Part shown: piece by piece, positions 22,396 through 32,359 of the stretch
Position numbering within the stretch: position 1 is the first letter of the stretch
How the letters are laid out: every line of letters begins with the position of its first letter
Assembly: GCA_024362935.1 (NCBI GenBank)
Contig: JANCRA010000017.1
Coordinates: 21,068,501-21,132,500, forward strand
From: Setophaga petechia
Lineage: Eukaryota > Chordata > Aves > Passeriformes > Parulidae
DNA length: 64,000 nucleotides
Reading direction: 5' to 3'
Notes under the pieces: generated by a model
What the model was told of the DNA's origin: nothing
Database searches by the model: none
What the model saw: only the letters and a program-made list of their open reading frames with translations
Translations under genes and position numbers: made by a program

Positions 22396-22640
22396 GCATC
22401 GGCGGGCACGCCGGCAGCGGGCACACCGGCAGCGGGCACACCGGCAGCGGGCACGCCGGCAGCGGGCACATCGGCAGCGGGCACGCCGGCAGCGGGCACG
22501 CCGGCAGCGGGCACACCGGCAGCGGGCACACCGGCAGCGGGCACACCGGCAGCGGGCACGCCGGCAGCGGGCACACCGGCAGCGGGCACGCCGGCAGCGG
22601 GCACATCGGCAGCGGGCACATCGGCAGCGGGCACCGTGGG
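22396..22640. repeat. 15-bp minisatellite (GGCAGCGGGCACRYC)n
   Basis: About sixteen units. Variation is almost confined to a dinucleotide after GGGCAC/A that reads GC, AC or AT, as expected from CpG decay. Because 15 is a multiple of 3, all frames stay open and give periodic peptides (AAGTP, GSGHT); these are not evidence of a gene. Confidence 0.95.
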
Positions 22641-24289
22641 CGTCTCCCGCAGCTGGCATTCCATTAAGACGGGGACAGGATTTCGCCAGCCCCGATGATG
22701 TGTTGGAACAAGGTGTTGAACGATTTAAAGTATTTTAAGCAATTAAAACGACAATTTTCCACAGCTCGTCTTTCGCCATCCTCTCTGCGGCCGCAAAGCC
22801 CAGAGACTCTCCTCCGAAGGCCGGGGGGGTTTCCCCAAGGTGCCGGGGAAAGAACCAAGCTCCCCTTGGCTCTCCGGCCCGCGACACATCCCCGACGGTC
22901 CCCTTGGGTGATCTGCTCATGCCTTTTTCTCTTGTGTTCTTTTCCTCCCTGGGACAGGCGGTGCCCCCGCACAGCTGTGGGTCTGACCCGTTCCTCCTTT
23001 CCCCCCTGCCCCACTCGTTTGGCCAACGAGGGCAGCGCTCCGGGGCCCCTCCAGCCCGCAGCCCCGACCGGGTCCGGCCGGCCCCGGCGCCGTGGTCAGC
23101 GGGGCTGGGCGGCCGTGGCGCCCGGTGGAACCGGGCTCAGCCCTCGCACGCTTCCCTGGGTTAAATAACCCTGCAATAGGAGCCGCTTTCACCGGCAAAA
23201 CCCGCTCGAAGCTTTGGGGCCAAGGCGGGTGAATCGCAGCGGTGCGGGTGGGGCGAGGGCTCTGCCCAGCGCCCCCTGAACGCGGCTCCGGGGCGGCACC
23301 GGGGTGGTTCCTCCCCTGCCTGTGCCCGCGGAGCTTCGGGGACAGCCGGCTCTGTTCTTGCTGCCGATATCCCCACACAGACGTCCCCTCGGGTCTGACT
23401 CCCTCCCTTCTGTATTTTCGGTGGGGAATGTCCCCAGGCCCCGCTCTGCGGGACGCGGGAGCGCACCCGGGGCGCTGGGGGCAGCGACGGCCCCGCGGGA
23501 CGGGTAACCCGCCTGTAAACGATGAGCTTGCCACGGGGTGAAGGAGTCGAAGCCTTTTAAAGGACTTTTATTCCCCTACCCGGAGAATCAGTTCCGTAAC
23601 GAGAACCTTGTCGGGCAGAGGCGGGGCAGACGGCGCTGGAAAAGGCGCCTCAAGGGACCAAGCCCGGAGCGGGCAGGGCCGGCGGGAGGAAGGGCTTGCG
23701 GCAGTCCGGGCTTCCATGAGGACTGCACCAAAATTTAAAAAAAATAATAATAATAAAAGAAAAAGAAGGAAAGAAAGAGATCAAGAGTGAGAAAACAAGA
23801 TAAATCCAAAACGCAACCAAGCAAAGGGAAAGCCCCATCGCAGCCCAGATGAAGGCAGCTCTGTGCCCTCGCTGCGTTTCAATTCTCTCGGCGGGGCTGC
23901 GAGCCTGCGGGGCCGGCGGGTGAGCGCTGCGGGCAGGCTGCGGGCAGGGCTGCCCGCGACACTCCACATCCTCTCAAGTTTTCAAAGCCAGGAAACAGCC
24001 ATTTCCCGCTACCTTCGCCCGTTCCCCAATAGCTTTCAAGGAGTCCACGTTTATTTTAAAAACTCTTCTGAGAGCCGTAGTAAATTGAGTTTGCTTGTAG
24101 CTACAAAGGAGAAAGTTAAGCATTTGTCTGTGTTGTTGTATAGGCAGCCAGTTGTTTTAATTAAAGGGTGGGGATCCGTGATATATACACCAGATAAAAG
24201 CAAATGCACAGAATAAACTAATTAAAACATTGTGTTTGGAACACATTTTATTTCTTTTTTTGATCTTAGTTGTGTTTTAAAGAAATGTC

Positions 24290-24334
24290 AGCGCACTATA
24301 AAGCAACCTTATTTCCCTTATAGTGTGCGGCGCT
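24290..24334. other. Imperfect hairpin within an AT-rich motif-dense block
   Basis: AGCGCACTATAA (24290-24301) is complementary to TTATAGT plus GCGCT (24318-24324 and 24330-24334) with a 5-nt bulge and a 16-nt loop. A TCF/LEF-like TTCAAAG follows at 24336-24342. The surrounding 24240-24510 has the texture of a conserved non-coding element. Confidence 0.35.
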
Positions 24335-25099
24335 TTTCAAAGGCTAGTGTGATATATTTTAGAAAAGAAATCCCGCTGTGAAAGCTTGCGTGTCTTCTCT
24401 TTACCAAACTAAGCTCTTGTCAATCATGCCAAGGCATAACCAATCACCAAGTCCCTTTTTGGAAAGCAGCTCATCCCGCTGTGCTTTTATATATCACACC
24501 GCAGCATGTTTAGATGCATTTTTACTATCACTTCAGGAGCGGTGACTGATGAGAGCGCAGTTACAGTACCGGCTTCCCCAAACGCCGGAGTTATTAACAA
24601 TTTGCCTGGCTATTGTGTGCGTGTCTTTCTCTCCCTCCTCCCTTTTTCCTGTCTCACGTTGCCTCTATTTGTCATGGACACGAAGACGCAGGGAATATCG
24701 GGGCCGGGGGCGGCGGTGGGGTTGGTTTGCCGAGGTGCCCATCACCTGCCTGGGAAGCGGTGCCAGGATGTTTCGTGGCCGCCCAGCCGCGGGGAGGGAG
24801 AGGCCCCGCGGCTCGGGGCTCTCCCCAGAGCGCTGTGAAATAACAAGGACACCCCACCTTGGAACGCGCTCGACCTTCCCACGCCCAGCCGAGGAGAGCC
24901 CGGCGCGGTCCCCGGGCCCCCGGAGCCTCTGTCCCCGTCCCGCCGCCCCCGGGGGTCCTGCTCGGGGCAGGGGAAGGGCAGAGCACGGCGAGCTGCGTGT
25001 CGGGACATGAGCCGCACCGACCCGGATCGCGACAATACCGCCTGTATTTCCTCTCTCCTGTAACGCGCAGCCCCGAAATCGTTGCAGGGGCGCCGCGTT

Positions 25100-27430
25100 C
25101 ACCTCTTGATCCCAACAGCAAGTGAGGGAAAAAATAGACATTTCTTCTTTTTGCTGAATTTCTAGACCCTAATTGAAGACAAGTGGCAAATGGTTTTTAT
25201 TAAAACCCGCCTCCAGTTCCGGGCGTTTCCAGACAAACTGTGCAAACCTCTGGCAATGCGCACGTACAGACACATCCAATATTTCTCTGTTCAGTAATAT
25301 ATCAATATCATCTGGTTTTGTATCTCTTTCCAGGCTCAAATTTCAGGGACTCGGTTGTGCACAGATCGCCCCGGCGGGTCCTTTGATGTGACCATGTCAG
25401 AGCCCACAGAAAGGGGAGTCGGGAGGGACGGCCATCCCCGACGCCCCTCCGCCTTCAAGGCGACCTGAGCATAAAGACTGCCGATGCTCAACGTATTTAA
25501 GAGATCCCCCACCTTCCTCCATCATTTTATCTCACAAGATTTCGCACCGCTCGTTTGCGGGAAAAGACTGCACCTTCTCCCCAGACTTTGGGGTCTCCCA
25601 TGGTCATTGCACTGGTTTGGCTGTACCGGGAGACACGAAATTATTTTGTCATTTGCCTTAAAAACGGGGCAGATGCGGGCATTTATTCCTATTTTATTTC
25701 TCGTTTAACTCTGAGGCGGTAGCGGCTGCTGCATCACACCCACCCTGAAAAGACAATTACAGGTGCAAATGGACCTGTGGCTTACTGGTGCAGAGAAAAA
25801 AAACTAAATATACATTATATATATTTTATATTCTTTCAATACCTGCCACTTCGATGCCGGGAGCCACCCCATGCCCTCCCATTTGCCCTGCAGGAAAAAG
25901 CTGTGGGGCATCCGCGTTGTTGCTCCGCATCCGCGGGAAGCCCCTGCGCCCATCCCGCTCGCCCGCAGCAGGGCCGGAGCTCCCCATCACCCCAGAGTCC
26001 CCCCACGCCGGGACCCCCGGAACGGCGCTGGCTGGAAGTGGGGGGCGAGCAGGGAGCGCTGCCGGCAATGCCACAGCCCTTCCTCATCCCGCAAAGGGCT
26101 CTGCGGCTTCCAGCCTCACCCGTTGCGTCGTGTTCCCCCCTAATTAGCATTTTTCTTTTTTAATTTCCTCCCCATCGGGCAGAGGAAAGGTTTCCCTTTT
26201 GTCCTGCATTTCCGCCTTCCCCCCAGAATTTGTCTCTTTGACCCTCCCCAAAAGCGACGCTTTGAGCAGCCCTCGGGGTCATGAGATGGGACCACGCGGA
26301 GCCCCCAGGCGTGCCGGAGCTGCCGTTGCATTTCTGGGAGACTCACACTGTTCCTCCCTGCCCAGACCTCTGCCAAAGGGGACTTTGTGCCCCTTCATCC
26401 AACTGCCAGAGGGCAGGATCGGAGCCGGGGCTCGCTGGGGGTGTGGGTAGGAACGCGCTGAGAGGAGGGGGCTGCAGGGGCAGGCACTTCCCAGCCGGAG
26501 GGCAGCTTTGGGGACAGGAGGCCGCCTGGACCGGCACGTGTCTCGCCCTTTTAGGACACCAAAGGCTCTGGAAGTGCAGAGCAGCGCGCTGAGGCGGCAC
26601 TCGGAGGCTGGGGCTGAGGGGCAGCTCCCCGGGCTGAGCCCCAGCCTGAGTCCCAGCACAGACCCTGCTGTCACCTGCCGTGAATCAGAAATGCTGCCAC
26701 TGCTGCCGCTCCCAGGGGCTCAGCACAGACAGGACAGGGGTGCTTTGCTGGCCCAGGGGCGCAGCCCTCCCACGGCTTTGTTGGCAGAAGGAGAAGGGAC
26801 CCTGCAGCAAAAGCACCTGATGGAATCACAGCAGAACAGGTACAGAGGCAGGTGCCAGGAAAGCTTTAGCATCACCTGCACAAGCCTGCCAGAGAAGATG
26901 TTATTGGGTCTCCAATACTGAAAAGATTCACTCTAAAACAGTTTTCAAATATTGCTGTTTCAAAATGCTTGATCCCTCCCCCCTCCATGGCTTTGCATTT
27001 TCTGAACCTTCCCAGGACAGAGATACACTTACTTGGCTTTACCTGGTTTTTCTTCTCTAAATAATTAATTTAGCAAATTATTTTTTTTAAAAGGCAACCA
27101 CCAAAAGAACACCTAAACCCCAAAGGTAAAAACAAGCATGCAAAATTAACCCAAGACGCGGCAAGAAATAACACAAGATAACCTTCAGCCCAAAGATTCG
27201 AGCAGTAAACATAACACTAAAATCAACCTCCTCAAATTCAGGGGGAAAAGTAAAATCCAGCTCATAGTCAGAACTAGAAAATCTTAGAAAAAACCATTTT
27301 AACTGCTTCCTCCCACATTGCCAGGAGGGCACTGTACAAGTGTCCTTTCCTACTGCTGTGACCCCCTTCCTGCAGCACACGAGGTGAGAGGTGGCCAGGT
27401 GGGAGAAGGTGGCCAGGTGGGAGACAGAGT
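25100..27430. other. Intergenic; nothing identified
   Basis: Mixed composition, GC-richer at 25.85-26.85 kb, where chance frames of up to about 137 codons occur. No repeat family or gene recognised. Confidence 0.5.
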
Positions 27431-27436
27431 GGACTG

Positions 27437-27681
27437 GGGTGGGTGTCCCTCTGGGTGTCCCCCTGGGTGTCCCCCTGGGTGTCCCCCTGGGTGTCCCTCT
27501 GGGTGTCCCCCTGGGTGTCCCTCTGGGTGTCTCCCTGGGTGTCCCTCTGGGTGTCCCCCTGGGTGTCCCCCTGGGTGTCTCCCTGGGTGTCCCTCTGGGT
27601 GTCCCTCTGGGTGTCCCCCTGGGTGTCCCTCTGGGTGTCCCTCTGGGTGTCCCCCTGGGTGTCCCCCTGGGTGTCCCCCAG
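27437..27681. repeat. 12-bp minisatellite (CTGGGTGTCCCY)n
   Basis: About twenty copies, varying mainly between CCCC, CCCT and CTCC after GTG. It stays open in several frames (GVPL repeats forward, GTPR repeats on the minus strand) only because the period is a multiple of three. Confidence 0.95.
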
Positions 27682-27689
27682 CTATGCAA

Positions 27690-30320
27690 AGTGCAGGATG
27701 CTCACTCTAGACAGGCACACAGCACATGACATTCTGCTGCTGCAGTGCAGCGTTTTGCTTCCCAACAGCAGCAGAAGTATTGATTCCTCTAAAAGGTAGG
27801 ATTTGGGCAGTGAGGTCTTGAGCTCATTTTTCCAGGTGCACAGTTTTCCACCTTTCCCCTAGTGCCAGGTTTGGGAAGAGAAGCAGCTCACGGCACGGCA
27901 GCTCCCCCAGCCCCGCTGCTGCAGGAACGCGCTCTCTCCATCTTGGAGCAGCAGCAGCCCCTGCCCGGGTCATCTCTAGGTTACCCTAAGCTCCCCATAC
28001 AGCTGCTCCAGCAGGGAAACCTTCACCAGGAGGGTCACAGGACAGCCCAAAAGCAAAGCTTAAATACTTCTGAAAAAAAATCTCTGTGTCAAATACTTCA
28101 GAGAAAGCCTGATGATGCGAGTGCAGCAAAACCAGTGGGCTGGAGTCGTGCTGGAAGTGCAGCTGCCCCTTTGCTGTTCCAACCAGCAGCATTCAGAAAA
28201 TACTGCACTTTCCTACCATACACAACCATCCCCTGCAAAGCTCATCCCATCCGTTCCACGCCCAGGTTGAATTTCCTCAAGCCAGCCGTGCCCCTCACCT
28301 GCCGGCAGCTGAGCAGCGCTGAGGGGCTGCGCGGGTGTGAAGTGCCCAGGCAGGACCAGCACGGGCCTGAGTTGGCTGCTCTCACCCAGGCTGGGGGTCA
28401 GAGCTTAAACAAGAGTAAATCCCCCAACCCCACACTGCCATGGAGCTGGGATGATTTGTGCCCGTTGGCTTTAATGAAGATTCAGCTGGAGGAAAGCAGG
28501 CAAAACACTGGACTGGTATCTGGAGAGATGGAAACAGGATTTCTAACTTTACATTGAAAATTATATCCATTTCTCATATAAATTTTGAATTTTCAATGCA
28601 TTCATATTAGATTGCCTTGTTCAAAAGTGTAGATTTTCTTGCTGCAAATCATTTTACACACACTTTTAGGGTGAAGATAGGAAACCAAAACCTTCCAAAT
28701 CTGTCCACCTGGGACAAGGAACAGCGTACAAATGGCCATGTTGGATTTCTTTTTTGTGGGGTGAAAATTAATTTGGGGTCCTCAAATCCTTATCAGGAAG
28801 ATAATAATGTTTAAATAGAGTGCATGGCCTGAGCTCTCCAGCCATTCCCAATTTTTGCTGATATTGTTGGCAATTAGATGGATAAATACCTTTGGAAACA
28901 GGGTTCTGGGGCCCAGAGGATGAAGTTGAGTGTGCTTTCAGCCTCACTAAATCTCAGGCAAGAATGAATTTTTTGGAGGTGCAGATGTTGGCATTATTTA
29001 GCCAACATTTTACAGATGCTGTTGTGTAGTTCTGATACATTTCTTCATAAATTCAGCATCAATTTGTATTTTTTATTGAACTCCAGAGAGCAGACAGAAA
29101 GATTATTTGGGTTGGAAAGTTTTCAGGGTATGAAAGCCAATTATACTCAGAGCAACTGTGGTATCACTATAATAATATATATAATTATAATAATTTCCAC
29201 CTTGAGAATTAGGAGCTGCATAAAACAGCAGCAAAAAAATGGTGTTTAGAATAGAAACTTGGCACCAAGTTCTTTCTGCAGCTGCTGCAAAACTGCACAC
29301 ATATCTCACCGCAGGACTAGTGCTATTGTTTTTAACGGATTACATTTTATTAGATTTTTGAAGAGTGTTCACATCATAAAATGCATGCAGGAAGTACTGT
29401 GTATGTAAAACACAGCCACATTAATTATGAAAGCTAGTAAATGAATCATACATTACTGCAAATATATTATGCATTGCTTACATCTCTTTGCTGTGGCATG
29501 TTTGCACGATAGAAATAGAAACTAGAAAGAAAAGTCGGTAGAAAAAAATGAGAGAAAAAAAAATCAGTTGAGGAGGCAAGAAGAAAGAGGAAAAACATAG
29601 AGGGAAGATGTGATACCAGCATGACCTTATTTTTATATGAAGTCAAACTAATGACCCTTGTGATGTTTGAGTACCTGGGCACTGCAAAGCTGTGAGCCAG
29701 GGAACTCACAGGGTGATTTCTCTGATAAAGATATGGGTGATTTTGATAAGAGAATCAAATGGCCTATCTCACACAGCATTGCTAGTGCTCGTGTATTTCT
29801 CTCTATCTTTCACACAATCATCTGCCTGGTTGCAGATTTTAGCAAAGAGTTAGTGGTGTATTGTGTATTAGGAATGAACTGGCTTTTTATGATGATGACT
29901 TATTTCCTGCCAAATTTGCTTTAAGAAACCACTTCAGTTCCATGCACAAGACTTCATGTTGCTTTGATTTATTACCCAGGATATAAATGGGGAGCTGTCT
30001 GGTTATAGAGGAATTCAGAGCAAAATTAAATTTTTCTCCTATAGGAATAGCATAACTATTTCATGCAGCCAAAACACATTATCTTGTCTGTAAAACCCTC
30101 GCTGTATGTTCGGATATATTAGATGGGGAGGAGATGCACACCATGAGTCTGCCGAGATAATATACACTCGGCTCAACTTGCAGCCAAATCACGATGTGCT
30201 GTGAGGCTGCGGATGCATCTCCGAAACTGCAGAGCAGGCCCCTCAAGTATGGGAAAACACAAACCCCGGGCAGCCCCGAGCTCGGTCCTGCCCGCGCTGG
30301 GCTCCGTGCTGCTGTGGGAC
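27690..30320. other. Intergenic; nothing identified as a gene
   Basis: The 231-codon frame at 27862-28557 has no recognisable domain. An 11-bp perfect inverted repeat (CATTGAAAATT at 28552-28562, complement at 28588-28598) lies in AT-rich DNA. 28.5-30.15 kb is AT-rich and could hold regulatory elements. Confidence 0.5.
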
Positions 30321-30325
30321 CCCGC

Positions 30326-30390
30326 GGGAAGGGAAGGGAAGGGAAGGGAAGGGAAGGGAAGGGAAGGGAAGGGAAGGGAAGGGAAGGGAG
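30326..30390. repeat. (GGGAA)13 pentanucleotide repeat
   Basis: Twelve perfect GGGAA units and a terminal GGGAG. The regularly spaced GGG runs make the plus strand strongly G-quadruplex-prone. Confidence 0.95.
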
Positions 30391-30545
30391 CTGCCCGCAG
30401 AGCCAACGCTGGCCAGCCCAGCTCGCTTTCGGCAGCTGTCTCTCTGGAGCTGAAGGTGTTTTCCGAGCTGGTTATCTGGCGGTTTGCATTGCGCCGAGTC
30501 CGCAGGGCTGTTTCTGCCCGCCGGAGCGGGGCAGCGGCCGCAGGG

Positions 30546-31096
30546 AGCGCATCCCTGCCCGCGCATCCCTGCCCCCGCATCCCTGCCCGCGCATCCCTGC
30601 CCGCGCATCCCTGCCCCCGCATCCCTGCCCCGCGCATCCCTGCCCCGCGCATCCCTGCCCGCGCATCCCTGCCCCCGCATCCCTGCCCCGCGCATCCCTG
30701 CCCGCGCATCCCTGCCCCGCGCATCCCTGCCCCGCGCATCCCTGCCCCGCGCATCTCTGCCCGCGCATCTCTGCCCCCGCATCCCTGCCCGCGCATCCCT
30801 GCCCCGCGCATCTCTGCCCGCGCATCCCTGCCCCGCGCATCTCTGCCCGCGCATCCCTGCCCCCCGCATCCCTGCCCCGCGCATCCCTGCCCGCGCATCT
30901 CTGCCCCCGCATCCCTGCCCCCGCGCATCCCTGCCCGTGCATCCCTGCCCCCGCATCCCTGCCCCGCGCATCCCTGCCCCGCGCATCCCTGCCCGCGCAT
31001 CCCTGCCCCGCGCATCCCTGCCCGCGCATCTCTGCCCGCGCATCCCTGCCCCCGCATCCCTGCCCCGCGCATCCCTGCCCCCGCATCCCTGCCCAG
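30546..31096. repeat. 14/15-bp minisatellite (GCATCCCTGCCCCGC)n
   Basis: About 38 copies of GCATCCCTGCC followed by CGC, CCGC or CCCGC. A GCATCTCTGCC variant recurs in the middle third. The C-rich strand is the plus strand. Open frames of about 350 codons on both strands across the array are artefacts. Confidence 0.95.
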
Positions 31097-31345
31097 CGCC
31101 GGCTCCCGGCTGTTCTCATGTGTCTGCAAGGCTCCAGTGCAAACTGCGAGAGGAACACAATATCCAGTGAGTACGGAGTTAAAACCATCCCAGGCTCTGC
31201 CCAGGCAGCGGGGGTCTGCAATCCCAAAACCAACTTCCACTCAATTTTAGGACCTTGATTGCAGGCTCAGCCTGGCACGCACACACCCTGCTGCAAGGGC
31301 CGCTCCACCCTCTGCCCGCACTCGCTGTGCGGCCACAGCCCTGCA

Positions 31346-31387
31346 GGGACAGAGGGACAGAGGGACAGAGGGACAGAGGGACAGAGG
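31346..31387. repeat. (GGGACAGA)5 octamer repeat
   Basis: Five perfect 8-bp units immediately upstream of the CR1 copy. Confidence 0.95.
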
Positions 31388-31411
31388 CTGGGGCTCAGAG
31401 AAGGGCAGCGG

Positions 31412-31838
31412 AGCTGGCGAGGGGTCTGCAGCACAAGTCTGGCGAGAAGCAGCTGAGGGAGCAGGGGATGTTCCACCCGGACGAAAAGAGGCTCAGCAGG
31501 GACCTTACCATTCTCTGGAACTACCTGACAGAAGGCTGTACCCAGATGGGGGTCGATCTCTTCTCCCAGGCTTCAAGAGACAGGATGAGAGGAAATGCAC
31601 CAAATTGTGCCAGAGAATTTTTAGACTAGATATTAGGAAAAATTTCTTCACTGTGAGAGTTCTCAATCCCTGTCACAGGCTGCCCATAGCAGTGGTGGAA
31701 TTGCCATTCCTGGAGGTATTTAGAAGACCTTGTGACACCTGGGGACATGGCTTAGTGGTGGACTTGGCAGTGCTGGCTTAACTGCTGGATTTGATGATTT
31801 TAGGAAGATTTTGCAACCTAAATAATTCTATGGTTCTG
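31412..31838 (+). mobile_element. CR1 LINE, 5'-truncated 3' end
   Basis: The sequence runs in CR1 sense order. It begins GAGGGGTCTGCAGCACAAG, continues through AAGAGGCTCAGC, TCTCTGGAACTACCTGA, GGTCGATCTCTTCTCCCA and TATTAGGAAAAATTTCTTCA, and ends near CCTAAATAATTCTATGGTTCTG, the typical CR1 3' tail. It is diverged by substitutions. CR1 is the main avian non-LTR retrotransposon and is normally 5'-truncated, as here. It encodes no functional protein. Confidence 0.9.
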
Positions 31839-32282
31839 TTAAACCTTCCTGAAGTCTTTCACTTTTGTCATCTATTAAGAGGACATTTCCATTAAACAAC
31901 TCACGCTAACAAACCCCATGGAGAAGGCAGCTGATTTTTACTAGAGGAAAATCTTTGAAAGAAGGAGACATGAAAAAGGGAGTTTGAGATGTGCTAAACC
32001 CAAGGAGCAGGAATGCCAAGAGCAGACACAAGGGCAGGCCCTTGCTGCTGGTGACCTTTCTGATAATTGCAGTCAGAGCTCTGCTCAATAACCTGCCCCA
32101 TGTAGCCCAGTGACCAGGACTGCTCTGGCACCTCTGACACACAAAGAGTTCTGAGAAATTTTCAAAGTCTGATGTCTGTTCATATTGGCCTCCATGTCTG
32201 AATAGCCAAAAAAGCTAGTTGCACTTTCATTTTGGGGTTAGATCTTACATCACATCTCTGAGATTAAATAAAGGAGAAATGC

Positions 32283-32350
32283 TGGCTGGAAGGGACCTCT
32301 GGAGGTCTTGAGTTCAGCCCCCACCAAAGGCAGGGCTAATATCAAGGTCA
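32283..32350 (-). mobile_element. Short CR1 fragment
   Basis: GGCTGGAAGGGACCTCTGGA followed by GGTCTTGAGTTCAGCCCCCA matches the reverse complement of the CR1 3' region. Only about 70 bp are recognisable. Confidence 0.65.
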
Positions 32351-32359
32351 AATAATAAT

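Larger units (their letters stand above)
19950..25080. other. Extended CpG-rich domain upstream of ZIC3
   Basis: About 5 kb of mostly GC- and CpG-rich DNA (densest at 20870-23510 and 24690-25080), interrupted by AT-rich motif-dense blocks at 20340-20500 and 24000-24690. Many overlapping open frames exist on both strands but none has a domain, and no ZIC-type zinc finger is present. The texture fits a methylation-free Polycomb valley around a developmental regulator; that is inference. Confidence 0.5.

Noticed and set aside
22126..22698. 190-codon AAGTP-repeat frame
   Set aside because: A 15-bp tandem array stays open in every frame; there is no gene context.
23265..23285. CTCF-like AGCGCCCCCTG
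   Set aside because: Only the core matches; the flanking bases needed for a good CTCF site are absent (AACG instead of a GTGG-like end).
27862..28557. 231-codon plus-strand frame
   Set aside because: No recognisable domain, initiation context or splice structure; compatible with chance in moderately GC-rich DNA.
30173..31258. Frames of about 350 codons on both strands
   Set aside because: Produced by the 14/15-bp minisatellite. The same array is open in several frames on both strands, with no domain.
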